From Leptothoe spongobia TAU-MAC 1115 (GTDB lineage: Bacteria > Cyanobacteriota > Cyanobacteriia > Phormidesmidales > Phormidesmidaceae), in assembly GCF_018739885.1 (NCBI RefSeq), contig NZ_JADOES010000003.1:231117-295116 (forward strand): a stretch of 64,000 bases of DNA. Direction: 5' to 3'. The notes beneath the pieces are model-generated. The model saw only the letters and a program-made list of their open reading frames with translations, was not told where the DNA came from and did no database searches. Of the stretch, positions 48,129 to 57,428 are shown in pieces; position 1 is the stretch's first letter; every line of letters begins with the position of its first letter. Position numbers and translations under genes: made by a program.

Positions 48129-48969
48129 GAATCACTCCTTTTTATGCATTCACTAGAGCCGTTGTGGCTTTACAGTACGGACAGGCCAACACGTTTAACG
48201 GCCAAAACATTAAACAATGAGTGAGACGAAAAATGTGCCCCCGTTAGGAAGTTTCTATAATTCCTAAGCAAAAAAACGCATAGTCAGTCTATCTCTGCCA
48301 TAGAAAGCGGCTAAGAAAATCACCCATACTTGATCAGCCCTTCCATACCAACTAAGGATTAAAAGCCAATCACACCCACTCGACATCGCAAATAATGTTT
48401 AGACAACATCTGCATCTGCTATGCCAAAGCTTGGATCATCCTAGAAACAGTAATAACGAGCGATTGTATCTCTTGCTACAAATTAAAGTTTTCTATAGCC
48501 AACCGGATGCACAATCAGCATCACTCCCGCCATTTTCATAAGGGAGCCATGCCCCAGGTATGCAAGAGCATTAAACGATGATTCATTGCTGCCAATTGTT
48601 GCGAAAGATGTCGGATTGTAAAAAATACTCGTTCCAAACCGCCTCTCTAGAGGGTGTTTTGTCTGGTCTTTAATCCACCGTGGTAGACTGAATTTTGGCA
48701 TTTGAGTGTTGGCAAGCATTGTCGCTGACCGGGTTTCAGGCTTTGAAAGTACAGACAAAGCACTGGCAAAGCACTTATGTGAAATGCCTAGACAAGCATT
48801 CGGATAGCTCTTGCGCTTGTTCTCATATTTTGGTCATGCCATTGGTTCATACCAACAGTTGGTCAGTGCTTGACTGATGAATGATATGGGGACTTTCACC
48901 CCTAGCTTGGTTACAAGTTCCTACTTGATTTTTTGAGTCGCACATTAATCGCACTGGGAGAAAGATTTC
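48129..48969. other. 841-bp divergent region between glnA and apcF
   Basis: Long region that should hold the glnA and apcF promoters. A minus-strand frame at 48483-48758 (91 codons from TTG, 77 from an internal ATG; contains LPRWIKDQTKHPLERRFG) is open and reads plausibly, but I do not recognise it and see no ribosome site. A plus-strand frame at 48695-48877 overlaps it and is likely a shadow. GGGAGAAAG precedes the apcF start. Confidence 0.4.
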
Positions 48970-49479
48970 ATGCGGGATACGGTGACGGGTTTAATTAGTA
49001 CCTACGACATCACCGGTCGTTACCTCGATCGCGACGCCATCGATTCTTTGAAGGTTTATTTTGGTAGTGGTAACGATCGAGTAAAGGCCGCTGCTTATAT
49101 CAGCGCTAATGCCTCTAGTCTGGTTAAAGCTACAGGTGCCGCATTATATGAGCGGGTACCTGAGTTACTTCGTCCAGGAGGTAACTCCTATACCACTCGA
49201 CGCTATGCAGCATGTCTACGGGATTTGGATTATTATCTGCGTTACAGCAGCTATGCGCTTGTAGCAGGCAACTGTGATGTACTAACAGAGCGGGTACTTA
49301 ACGGTCTACGTGAAACTTACAACTCATTGGAAGTTCCTGTGGGCCCAACAGTAATTGCAATTCAGATTATGAAGGATGTACTCAAGGAAGAGCTCACTAC
49401 CCAAGGCATTGATGACACCTCATTTGTGGATGTTCCCTTTGATCATCTGACCCGTGAGTTGGGCGAAGTCAGCGTATAA
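48970..49479 (+). CDS. apcF: Allophycocyanin beta-18 subunit
   Basis: Phycobilisome core subunit that pairs with the linker-emitter ApcE. The globin-like phycobiliprotein begins MRDTVTGLISTYDITGRYLD, and the chromophore cysteine lies in RRYAACLRDLDYYLRY, near residue 80. LRPGGNSYTTRR and ERVLNGLRETYNSLEVPVGPT are family blocks. The MRD N terminus and sequence fit ApcF rather than ApcB. 169 residues. A strong terminator follows. Confidence 0.95.
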   Translation: MRDTVTGLISTYDITGRYLDRDAIDSLKVYFGSGNDRVKAAAYISANASSLVKATGAALYERVPELLRPGGNSYTTRRYAACLRDLDYYLRYSSYALVAGNCDVLTERVLNGLRETYNSLEVPVGPTVIAIQIMKDVLKEELTTQGIDDTSFVDVPFDHLTRELGEVSV

Positions 49480-49504
49480 ATCAACCTAGACTGAATAGTT
49501 TTGA

Positions 49505-49536
49505 AATGAGGTACTCAGTTGAGTACCTCATTTTTT
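49505..49536 (+). terminator. Intrinsic terminator of apcF
   Basis: AATGAGGTACTCA (49505-49517) pairs with TGAGTACCTCATT (49520-49532), followed by a T-run. It lies 25 bp after the stop. Confidence 0.92.
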
Positions 49537-49546
49537 ATGGCAACTC

Positions 49547-50797
49547 ATGAATTATTTAGGGATCGACTTTGGCACTTCAGGCGCACGGGCTATCGCGATT
49601 GATAATACTGCCCAGGTAACTGCAGAAACCCGCTGTCAGTATCCATCACAAGAACCCGATGCAGAAAGTTGGCGTCAAACCCTGTGGACTCTAATTGACC
49701 AACTGCCAATCTCTATCAGGCAAAAGATCAAGGCGATTGCCATTGATGGCACATCGGCAACGGTTTTATTGTGCGATCGCAATCACATCCCGCTGACTCA
49801 TCCGCTCCTCTACAACGATGCTCGCAGTGGCCTGCCCACAATGGTGCCACCGACCAGCCCAGCCCATAGTGCCACCTCTAGCCTGGCAAAAGCTCTATGG
49901 TGGTTCAACAATTTACCCAGCCAAACCCTGGCCAAGGCACACTATCTAGTCCATCAAGCCGACTGGCTCAGTAATCTACTCCACGGCAAGCCTGGCATCA
50001 GCGACTACAACAATGCTTTGAAGCTCGGGTATGATCCTCAAACCCTGAGCTACCCTGATTGGCTCACAGCCTTGGAAATTCGGCCATGGCTGCCCGAAGT
50101 AATCGCCCCTGGAGCTTTGATTTCACCGATTCAACCCGATGTAGCCCAGCGATTTGGAATACCCACACAGTGCATGATCAAAACCGGCACGACTGATAGT
50201 ATTGCAGCGTTTTTAGCAAGCGGTGCCAGCGGTCAAGGTGATGCCGTTACCTCCCTAGGCTCCACTCTGGTACTCAAACTACTCAGCCCCATAGCCATTA
50301 ATCATGCCCCTAGCGGCATTTACAGCCACCGCCTGGGAAAGCAATGGCTAGTTGGCGGTGCCTCCAATACAGGTGGAGCCGTGCTGAGCCACTATTTTAG
50401 TGATCTTGAGCTCCAGTCTCTCAGCAACTTGATTGACACCACTCAGTCTAGTGGGCTTGATTACTATCCGCTCCTCACTACAGGCGAGCGTTTTCCCATT
50501 AATGATCCACAGCTAACCCCAAAACTCACACCACGTCCTGACAACCCAGTCAGGTTTCTCCACGGATTGCTAGAAAATATGTCTGCAATAGAAGCATTGG
50601 GATATCAAAAACTCACAGCACTGGGAAGTGGAGAAGTGAAGCGGGTCTACACAGCAGGAGGGGGCGCTCAGAATCAGACTTGGCAGAGTTTGCGATCGCA
50701 AGCTCTGGGCATACCATTAGTCCCCTCACGACACACCGAAGCAGCCTATGGTACTGCTTGCTTAGCCGCTGGCTTAGTCCCATTCATCAATCACTAA
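49547..50797 (+). CDS. FGGY-family carbohydrate kinase
   Basis: ATP-dependent sugar kinase of the ASKHA fold. The phosphate-1 motif is YLGIDFGTSGARAIAID, AIDGTSATVLLCD and the adenosine region YTAGGGAQNQTWQSLRSQ follow. KTGTTDSIAAFLASGA lies mid-protein. 416 residues, shorter than typical xylulokinase. Cyanobacterial proteins of this type have been reported to act on D-ribulose; that is possible here, but sequence alone does not fix the substrate. It begins only 68 bp after apcF, past its terminator. Confidence 0.87.
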   Translation: MNYLGIDFGTSGARAIAIDNTAQVTAETRCQYPSQEPDAESWRQTLWTLIDQLPISIRQKIKAIAIDGTSATVLLCDRNHIPLTHPLLYNDARSGLPTMVPPTSPAHSATSSLAKALWWFNNLPSQTLAKAHYLVHQADWLSNLLHGKPGISDYNNALKLGYDPQTLSYPDWLTALEIRPWLPEVIAPGALISPIQPDVAQRFGIPTQCMIKTGTTDSIAAFLASGASGQGDAVTSLGSTLVLKLLSPIAINHAPSGIYSHRLGKQWLVGGASNTGGAVLSHYFSDLELQSLSNLIDTTQSSGLDYYPLLTTGERFPINDPQLTPKLTPRPDNPVRFLHGLLENMSAIEALGYQKLTALGSGEVKRVYTAGGGAQNQTWQSLRSQALGIPLVPSRHTEAAYGTACLAAGLVPFINH

Positions 50798-50893
50798 GCG
50801 TCGATACGGTTGTCATCAGACAGCAAGCAAACAATAAAAAACCAGCATTTACAAGGAAATACTGGCCCAATAAAACTTGATATCAATCAAAAT

Positions 50894-51007
50894 CTAGAAA
50901 TTGAGCTGATCGCCACGGCGATACTGCATATAAGCCGCCACTAACAAACCGGCCAACGTTATCGGAATTAGGCCTAAAACAATCCCTAACAGCAAAGGTT
51001 CAATCAC
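50894..51007 (-). CDS. petG: Cytochrome b6f complex subunit 5 (PetG)
   Basis: A 37-residue single-helix subunit of the cytochrome b6f complex, needed for its assembly. From a GTG at 51007 the product reads as [17 protein letters not shown], a membrane helix, then [14 protein letters not shown], an almost exact PetG. GAGGA lies nine bases upstream. The gene is too short for a 60-codon cut-off. It is divergent from cytM, which lies 302 bp away, a pairing also found in other cyanobacteria. Confidence 0.95.
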   Translation of the reverse strand: MIEPLLLGIVLGLIPITLAGLLVAAYMQYRRGDQLNF

Positions 51008-51309
51008 GCCGAGTTTTCCTCAATGACTTACAAAACTCATAGAAGCAGTGGTACACATTACTTCTTCTTCCTTTATATTAAGCTATTGCCTTAATTGAGC
51101 CTAGTACTCTGCCTAACCGAACTAACGCTTCCGTATGAATAAACAGCACCTCGCTTATCCAGAGCGGTGTTTTGGCCCTGAAATGACCATGACTTAATAA
51201 AAGCTATAGATTTCAAACCCATTTTCAAGTCGAAACAGCTTGCACTGGCTCCTGAGAAAACTTTAAACTATGTATCATATGCGTAATAACGAAGTGTTAC
51301 GTTCTGCCT

Positions 51310-51720
51310 GTGACCCAAAACACTATCGATAGACAATCTCTTAGTAAGTCAGCCATAGATCGCCAGGATAATCGGCTGATAGTTCAGTTTGCTCTAGCGG
51401 CAACTACTGTTCTCTTATGTGTCGTTCTCGTAATCTGGGGTATTCATAGAGTAGAGATATCCGATCCCTATGTTCATGATGTGTTAGACACCGCAGGCAA
51501 TCTTGACCGAGGGCAGCAGTTATTTTGGCAAAACTGTGCAACGTGTCATGGACTAAAAGGAACTGGCGAGGTTGGTCCTGACCTGCAGCATGTATCTGAG
51601 CGAAAATCGCAGGTAGCCCTTATTAAACAAGTCATTAGTGGAAAGACTCCTCCAATGCCACAATTTCAGCCAAATACTCAGGATATGGCTGACCTACTAG
51701 TATTTTTAGAAAGTTTGTAA
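51310..51720 (+). CDS. cytM: Cytochrome cM
   Basis: Membrane-anchored c-type cytochrome of cyanobacteria. An N-terminal segment with LAATTVLLCVVLVIWGIHRV is an uncleaved signal or anchor. The haem motif is CATCH in QLFWQNCATCHGLKGTGEVGPDL. The axial methionine is probably in KTPPMPQFQPN, and DMADLLVFLESL closes the fold. DPYVHDVLDTAGNLDRGQ matches the CytM family. 136 residues, GTG start. It lies opposite petG, and a hairpin follows. Confidence 0.88.
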   Translation: MTQNTIDRQSLSKSAIDRQDNRLIVQFALAATTVLLCVVLVIWGIHRVEISDPYVHDVLDTAGNLDRGQQLFWQNCATCHGLKGTGEVGPDLQHVSERKSQVALIKQVISGKTPPMPQFQPNTQDMADLLVFLESL

Positions 51721-51748
51721 AACGGAAAAAATCCAATTCTTACGTTTA

Positions 51749-51788
51749 GAGACCGCCGTCTAAGTGGGCTAACTTAGGCAGCGGTCTC
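51749..51788. terminator. Hairpin terminator between cytM and ddl
   Basis: GAGACCGC and GCGGTCTC form the base of the stem, extended with mismatches by CGTCTAAG/CTTAGGCA. It lies 29 bp after cytM and about 30 bp from the ddl stop, fitting bidirectional termination. Confidence 0.75.
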
Positions 51789-51817
51789 CAAGCTTTAAAA
51801 GTCTACCCTCCCCACCC

Positions 51818-52873
51818 CTAGGAAAACTGCGTTGAGCGCTCTAGGCCGAGTTTAATTAACTGATCAACCAACTGATCAAATGCAATACCAGATGCCTCCC
51901 ACAGCATGGGGTACATGCTAGTAGCCGTAAAACCAGGAAAGGTATTAATTTCATTGATGATGACTTCGCCTGTAGCCTCTAAATAGAAAAAATCTACCCG
52001 CGATAATCCAGCTCCATCAATAGCTTTAAACGCTTTCAGAGCCTGTTCCTGAATAGCAGACACAACCTCTGCTGGGAGCGGTGCTGGAATCGCTAAAGCA
52101 GCCTGGCCGCTTGTATATTTTGTCTCGTAATCATAGAAGTCGGCATCAAAACTAATTTCACCGATCACAGATGCCTTGGGGTGATCGTTACCCAAAATGG
52201 CACATTCTACTTCACGAGCAACCACTCCAGCCTCAACAATAATGCGACGGTCATAGCTCGCCGCGCTGTCAAGAGCCGCTTCTAGCCCTTGACGATCCGT
52301 TGCTTTAGCAATGCCCACTGAGGAACCGAGGTTAGCAGGCTTTACAAAACAGGGATATCCCAGGGACTCTTCGATGTCATCACACAGTTTTGGAAACACA
52401 CAGGGATTTGAATAGACTTGCGATCTCAACACCTCCATGTACTTCACTTGAGGTAAATCTGCCTGAGCAAAAGCAGACTTCATCGCCAGCTTGTCCATCC
52501 CCACAGCCGACGCCAACACCCCACAGCCGACATAGGGCATCTGCATCAGCTCAAACACCCCTTGAATCGTGCCATCTTCACCATTAGGGCCATGGAGCAC
52601 CGGAAACCAAATATCCACATTGGCCTCTGACGGTATTCGAGCTGTGACTAATACAGGCTCATCATCAGTGGCCAACGGCTCTCCTGAAGTCAGAACATCC
52701 TGGGCATCCATCACCCAAACCCCATCCTTGCGGATATAAACAGGAACTACCTCATACTTATCAGCATTACTCTTGAGACCTAATCCCCGAGCAATCGCCT
52801 GGGCTGATGCAATGGAAACCTCATGCTCTCCAGAGCATCCACCAAACAGTAAGCCTACGCGCATCTTTGCCAT
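51818..52873 (-). CDS. ddl: D-alanine--D-alanine ligase
   Basis: Makes the D-Ala-D-Ala dipeptide for peptidoglycan. N-terminal motif [31 protein letters not shown], the ATP-grasp segment [16 protein letters not shown] and the metal site [17 protein letters not shown] are intact. The ATG at 52873 is preferred because AGAGG lies eight bases before it; the frame extends to 52894. About 351 residues, typical. Confidence 0.96.
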   Translation of the reverse strand: MAKMRVGLLFGGCSGEHEVSIASAQAIARGLGLKSNADKYEVVPVYIRKDGVWVMDAQDVLTSGEPLATDDEPVLVTARIPSEANVDIWFPVLHGPNGEDGTIQGVFELMQMPYVGCGVLASAVGMDKLAMKSAFAQADLPQVKYMEVLRSQVYSNPCVFPKLCDDIEESLGYPCFVKPANLGSSVGIAKATDRQGLEAALDSAASYDRRIIVEAGVVAREVECAILGNDHPKASVIGEISFDADFYDYETKYTSGQAALAIPAPLPAEVVSAIQEQALKAFKAIDGAGLSRVDFFYLEATGEVIINEINTFPGFTATSMYPMLWEASGIAFDQLVDQLIKLGLERSTQFS

Positions 52874-53090
52874 TGAGTCGGCCTCTTTATTCATTCATCC
52901 ACACATAACGCTGTTTCTGATTCGTAGTATCGGGGTATAGCAAATTCCACTTATCAGAACTGCCCAGACAACATCAGAATCAGAAACGCTTCCAAAAAGA
53001 ATATTAAGGCGTTAGCCTATCACAGACCTGAGCAACTCACTGCAAAATCTTGGCAGATATCGTCACATTAGGCATGCTTTTAGCAATTGG
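52874..53090. other. Gap between ddl and the small-RNA repeat units
   Basis: No gene is seen. It presumably contains the ddl promoter. Confidence 0.35.
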
Positions 53091-53189
53091 CAAAAAAAAC
53101 TCCTAGGCTCGCAAGGAGCTTAGGAGTCAGACATCAGGGTGCATCTACCAGCTAACTGTCCACCTCATCTGGCCCTGCGTCCGGACAGA
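53091..53189 (-). ncRNA. Candidate small RNA, copy 1 of a tandem pair
   Basis: Minus-strand unit of 99 bp. It ends in an intrinsic terminator: ACTCCTA-A-GCTC pairs with GAGC-C-TAGGAGT and is followed by eight Ts. Upstream, CTGTCC and GGACAG form a second stem of 6 bp around GACGCAGGGCCAGATGAGGT. A TATCCT -10-like hexamer lies exactly 10 bases before the TCTGTCC that opens the unit. No protein of useful length is encoded. A near-identical unit follows at 53240-53338. I could not assign it to a known cyanobacterial RNA family. Confidence 0.6.
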
Positions 53190-53239
53190 GATAAAATTTA
53201 GGATATTTCACCGATACCATCTCGCCTACAAACAACTGA

Positions 53240-53338
53240 CAAAAAAAACTCCTAGGCTCGCGAAGAGCTTAGGAGTCAGACATCAGGGTGCATCTACCAG
53301 CTAACTGTCCACCCCATCTGGCCCTGCGTCCGGACAGA
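53240..53338 (-). ncRNA. Candidate small RNA, copy 2 of a tandem pair
   Basis: Same architecture as copy 1, with three differences in 99 bases. Two differences fall in the terminator loop (TTCGC here, CTTGC in copy 1) and one in the first loop, so all stems are preserved. Its own promoter is better: TTGGTG, 17 bases, TATCTG, again exactly 10 bases before TCTGTCC. The unit spacing is 149 bp. The 50-bp upstream sequences differ between copies, so each unit seems to carry its own start and stop. Confidence 0.6.
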
Positions 53339-53483
53339 ACAAAAATCTCAGATAGGATTATGAACTATCCTCACCAATGTCATAGATACGATCAAAGTAA
53401 GCATCAAGATTTCAGAGACTCAGTGCCAAAAACAAACGTGACCAGAGATAATGCCATTGACCCTTTGACCTTCCTCAGGATCT

Positions 53484-53828
53484 GTGAAGTATTTTTTCTT
53501 GTCCGACGGCTGGACAACCGGCAGAGTATGGGAGTTTGGCGGCCTCTGGAATGAAATTGCCTGGCAGCGCAAACCAATCATAAAAAAGCTTGGGCTTCAT
53601 ATTGAAGAAGCTGCCGAAAAGCTCTGGCTATATCAGGTCGAAGACGACGTGCTGATGGTAGAGGTGCTGCCCAATGGCACCACAGCTACCCCCATTGGCC
53701 AAGTTGTTCTCAAACGCCTGATCACTGCTGAACAAGTGATTGAAAAACTTTGTACTATTTCAAGTTCAATAGCACCTGAAAAAGTGATGTCGACCCAGCT
53801 AAATCACCATACCAATGCCAATAGTTAA
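53484..53828 (+). CDS. Small conserved cyanobacterial protein
   Basis: Protein of 114 residues, GTG start. Residues 1-85 look folded: YFFLSDGWTTGRVWEFGGLWNE, KLWLYQVEDDVLMVEVLPN, TPIGQVVLKRL. The last 30 residues look disordered. I recognise it as a type of short protein widespread in cyanobacteria, without a known function. It is divergent from the small-RNA pair and convergent with the TolC gene. Confidence 0.7.
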   Translation: MKYFFLSDGWTTGRVWEFGGLWNEIAWQRKPIIKKLGLHIEEAAEKLWLYQVEDDVLMVEVLPNGTTATPIGQVVLKRLITAEQVIEKLCTISSSIAPEKVMSTQLNHHTNANS

Positions 53829-53852
53829 TGCGAACAAATCATCCCATCTTCG

Positions 53853-55781
53853 CTATAAGGTAGAACGTAAGTTGCTCACTGCCCTTTGCAAAGAGGCAAG
53901 AGCCCGGTTGTAGCCCAACGCAGCACTGACCCAGTTGCCTTCAGCATCAGTCAGTTCCGATTGCGCTGACAGCACATCCAACTGGGTTCCTACACCGGCA
54001 TCCAACCGCAAATTAGCCAACTCTAAAGCAGTTGCTGCCTGAGTAATCGCTGTCCTGGCTGTTCTCACATTTTCTTCATTAGCCCGAAGCGTAAAGTAGG
54101 CCTGCTCTACCTCAAAACGGACTTGGTCCAATACTTCTGCAAAGCGTTCTTCCGCAATATCAGCATTCACCTCTTGCTGGCGAGCACGAGCACGAGCGGC
54201 CCCACCATCCGCCAGTACCATACTAAACTGAGCACCAAAGTTGTACGTATCTGAGGAATTGTCCAGCAAATCGCTCCAACTATAGTTAGCAAACAAACTC
54301 ACCTGGGGGCGATTGGCCGCTCGGGCCGCTCGGGCTTGTTGAGTACTAATTTCTCGCTGAGCCAACTGCTGTTCCAGTTCTACACGTCCTTGAAATGCTA
54401 GCAAAATACTATCTTCCAAGGTTAATCCCCAACGCTCATACGTCACATCCCAGTCCTCTGGATCTGGTACAGGTGTTGCATTGATATTGATAGTAGATGG
54501 CAAATTCAGCAGCCGTGCTAGATTACGACGAGAAATTTTTTGCTGAGCCTGGGATTGAATCAAATCTTGCTGAGCATTAGCCAGCTGTACATCTGCCCGC
54601 AACACATCAAATCGAGTGCCCACGCCAGCCTGCCGCCGGAGATCATTATCCCGTTGATTTTGCTGAGCTTCCTCTACAAAAGCTTCATTAATACGAATCT
54701 GCTCACCACTTTCCTGAAGGTCATAATAAAGACTAGTTGTCTCCAACCTTAATTCTTCACGACGTCGGTCCACTTCCAACTCATTCAAACGGACCTGCTC
54801 TTCAGCCGCTCGCAACGTGGCAACACGCTGACCTGAGGTAAATAAATCATAGCTAACTCCTACTGCAGCATTAAGCGTCGTATCGATACCATCTTCGCCA
54901 AACGTGCCAAAGGCTGTGGTGGTACTATCCGATTCTTGCGCAGTCACATCAGCCGAGGTCGTCACCACAGGCGAAAATGCAGCACGAGCTTCCGCTAAAG
55001 TAGCCTCTGCCTGTTCTAATTCCAACAAGGCTACTTGCAGATCTTGATTATTAAAGTAGGCAAGCTCGATAGCTTCTTCAATAGAGATTTCCTGCTCGTC
55101 ACCTGCTTGTAATCGGACCTCTGATTCTACTGTAGGCACACTTAGGGGATTAGGATCAGCCAGCAACTCTGTCGGGGGTAAGTCGGATGTATCTAATAAA
55201 TCCTCATCAGCAGTCGATGCAGCCTGACCAGTATCGGGAATAATTTCCCCAGTACTAGTCACAGACGGTGACACTGGCTCTACATCCTCTGCAGGCTCAT
55301 CCTCATTCTCAATAGACTCGTCAGACTCTGCCTCATCAACAGGCACTTCAGGATCATCTACTTCATCCTCAATGGACTCGTCAGACTCTGCCTCATCAAC
55401 AGGCACTTCAGGATCATCTGCTTCATTGATGGGCTCATCAGCTGGCAAGTCAGGCAGCTGCGAAATTTGATTCAGCTCCGTCGGTAATGCTCCCCTCCCA
55501 ACTGTCGCTGCCCCCTCTGAAAAGGTCGGCGATGTCACACTCGCAATCACAGCTGGAGTCAATATTTCTGAGTTGGATACAACTGCCGATTGCTTAGCGC
55601 TAGTATCTGAACTCGCTGCATCATCAGCTCCTGATACAAATGGGGTGATTGCTGAAGTGAGCGTATGGCTTTCATCCGGAGCATCCATTAATACCTTGGC
55701 AAAAGCCGGAACAGGTAGAAAAGAAAGAGCTCCCCCTAGAACAGCTACTTGGATCAAGAACGAATGGTTGATGTATCCCAT
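53853..55781 (-). CDS. TolC-family outer membrane efflux protein
   Basis: Outer-membrane exit duct for tripartite efflux or type I secretion. After a signal peptide (cleavage near AFAKV), residues about 40-225 are an acidic, low-complexity linker that contains a tandem 21-residue repeat (DDPEVPVDEAESDESIE twice). The OEP repeats follow at about 230-640 (QEISIEEAIELAYFNNQDLQVALLELEQAEATL; LRLDAGVGTQLDVLSAQSELTDAEGNW) with long coiled-coil helices. 642 residues, longer than E. coli TolC by the linker. No inner-membrane partner lies beside it. Confidence 0.92.
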   Translation of the reverse strand: MGYINHSFLIQVAVLGGALSFLPVPAFAKVLMDAPDESHTLTSAITPFVSGADDAASSDTSAKQSAVVSNSEILTPAVIASVTSPTFSEGAATVGRGALPTELNQISQLPDLPADEPINEADDPEVPVDEAESDESIEDEVDDPEVPVDEAESDESIENEDEPAEDVEPVSPSVTSTGEIIPDTGQAASTADEDLLDTSDLPPTELLADPNPLSVPTVESEVRLQAGDEQEISIEEAIELAYFNNQDLQVALLELEQAEATLAEARAAFSPVVTTSADVTAQESDSTTTAFGTFGEDGIDTTLNAAVGVSYDLFTSGQRVATLRAAEEQVRLNELEVDRRREELRLETTSLYYDLQESGEQIRINEAFVEEAQQNQRDNDLRRQAGVGTRFDVLRADVQLANAQQDLIQSQAQQKISRRNLARLLNLPSTININATPVPDPEDWDVTYERWGLTLEDSILLAFQGRVELEQQLAQREISTQQARAARAANRPQVSLFANYSWSDLLDNSSDTYNFGAQFSMVLADGGAARARARQQEVNADIAEERFAEVLDQVRFEVEQAYFTLRANEENVRTARTAITQAATALELANLRLDAGVGTQLDVLSAQSELTDAEGNWVSAALGYNRALASLQRAVSNLRSTL

Positions 55782-55930
55782 AGTGTTTGCGTCAATTTAT
55801 AATCGATAAATTTAGTGAATTCGTACACAAGCTGGTCAAACAGGTACCTGAGAGCGCGATACAGGCCCTAAAGCCATCGGCTACTCATCCATGAAAATAT
55901 TTTTTCAAGCCAATCACGGCATTATCAGGT

Positions 55931-57334
55931 TCAGAGCTGAAAGCTTTCAGATTTTTGAGTTGCATCTAATGGATTATTGACCACTTTTGACGTGATACAG
56001 GCCGTTAACAAACCTTCAATGTCGTCTACAGGCCATATCTGACATTGGAGCTGAGTCATCAAATCTGACAGCGCCATATCATCAAGGAAGTAGGTATCCT
56101 CTGGTGTAGATTGTGGCCCTTGCTTCAACATCAAAGACGGCAACAAAAGTCCATCTCCTAAGTTACATTCTTTGAGCTTTCCTAAAATATCGTAACCTGT
56201 TAGTAGCCCAGTAACTGTAATCTCCTGGCCCCAGTAGTCGCTATTCAAAGCGGCCATGGTCACAGTCAACCCCTGCACCTGGTTTAGACGCTCAACAATC
56301 CGCTCAAAGGCTTTTTCAACAGCGTTACCCACTACCCAAGTTAATCGTTTCGGACGCTCAATACGATCGGGTAATCTCTGCGCCGCTGTCTCAAATTGTT
56401 TGAGAAATAGGCGAATCGACCCTACACCATTACCAATTTGGGGATAGGTTTCATAGTGAGATTCAGGAGGTAAGGGTTGTCTTGCAATCAAAAACCATTC
56501 GTCGGCTAACCAAGCAAAGGTAGACGAAAATTTTGATTTGAACTCGGTCTGTAATCGCTGGACCTGAGCAATAACCTCATTAGCTTTAGCTTTATTCACA
56601 GGCACTAGTTCATCTTGGTGAGGACGAAATCGCGTCAACCCAACCGGGACCACGGCTGCTGATGCCACAGCAGGTGTATCACCGATATGAAACTCTGCTA
56701 AATCTCGCAAAGTACGCTCTAGATGAATGCCATCATTGATGCCGGGACATACAACGACCTGGGCATGAACCTGCAGACGGTGTTTTTGAAACCACTTGAA
56801 CTGCTCAAGCAGCAACCCAGCCCTAGGATTTTTGAGCAGACGTTGCCGTATCTTCGGTTCAGTAGCATGTACGGAAACATATAGCGGGGACAACCGTAAC
56901 CTAGCAATACGCTCCCATTCTGCCGGGGACAAGTTTGTCAGCGTTAGATAGCTGCCATAGAGAAAACTCAAGCGATAGTCATCATCTTTGAGATAGAGAG
57001 TATCGCGCTTTCCAGGTGGTTGCTGATCAATAAAACAAAAGGGGCAGCGATTGTTGCATTGAATCAGCCCATCAAAAAAGGCACTTTCAAACTCTAATCC
57101 CAGATCTTCGTCAAAATCCTTCTCGATCTCAACTGTGTGAGCCTGACCCAAAGTATCTAAAACCTCCAGGGTCAACCATTCATCAGAACAGAGAAATCGA
57201 TAATCAATCAGGTCGCGGGGACGCTCACCATTGATCGATACCAAGCGATCACCAGGCTCAAAGCCAATGTCTTCAGCGATGGAATCGCGAAGCACACTGG
57301 TAATCACAGCCGGCTGGATAGACGCACTACGCAT
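55931..57334 (-). CDS. PDZ-radical SAM-DUF512 protein (TIGR03279-type)
   Basis: Putative iron-sulfur enzyme of unknown reaction. Residues about 10-60 are a PDZ-like domain (SVLRDSIAEDIGFEPGDRLVSING). The radical SAM-like cluster motif CNNRCPFCFID (CxxxCxxC) lies near residue 93, followed by GKRDTLYLKDDDYRLSFLYGSYLTLTNL. A DUF512 domain occupies the C-terminal half. 467 residues. The family is widespread in cyanobacteria; no substrate is known. Confidence 0.85.
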   Translation of the reverse strand: MRSASIQPAVITSVLRDSIAEDIGFEPGDRLVSINGERPRDLIDYRFLCSDEWLTLEVLDTLGQAHTVEIEKDFDEDLGLEFESAFFDGLIQCNNRCPFCFIDQQPPGKRDTLYLKDDDYRLSFLYGSYLTLTNLSPAEWERIARLRLSPLYVSVHATEPKIRQRLLKNPRAGLLLEQFKWFQKHRLQVHAQVVVCPGINDGIHLERTLRDLAEFHIGDTPAVASAAVVPVGLTRFRPHQDELVPVNKAKANEVIAQVQRLQTEFKSKFSSTFAWLADEWFLIARQPLPPESHYETYPQIGNGVGSIRLFLKQFETAAQRLPDRIERPKRLTWVVGNAVEKAFERIVERLNQVQGLTVTMAALNSDYWGQEITVTGLLTGYDILGKLKECNLGDGLLLPSLMLKQGPQSTPEDTYFLDDMALSDLMTQLQCQIWPVDDIEGLLTACITSKVVNNPLDATQKSESFQL

Positions 57335-57428
57335 AAACCGTTGGGCTAGACAATTACTCCATAATACTTAGGCAGACCGATTATTGTGGCAATCGGTTGA
57401 AATTAGGCAATCTTAGACAATCTAGCCC

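Noticed and set aside
48129..48330. NtcA-activated promoter for glnA
   Set aside because: No GTA-N8-TAC site at an activating distance was found by eye, although glnA is NtcA-dependent in other cyanobacteria.
53091..53338. CRISPR-like array from the 99-bp repeats
   Set aside because: Only two units, far longer than CRISPR repeats, each with its own terminator; no cas genes.
53288..53554. 88-codon plus-strand frame through the second small-RNA unit
   Set aside because: It runs antisense through a terminator and into another gene in a different frame; no ribosome site.
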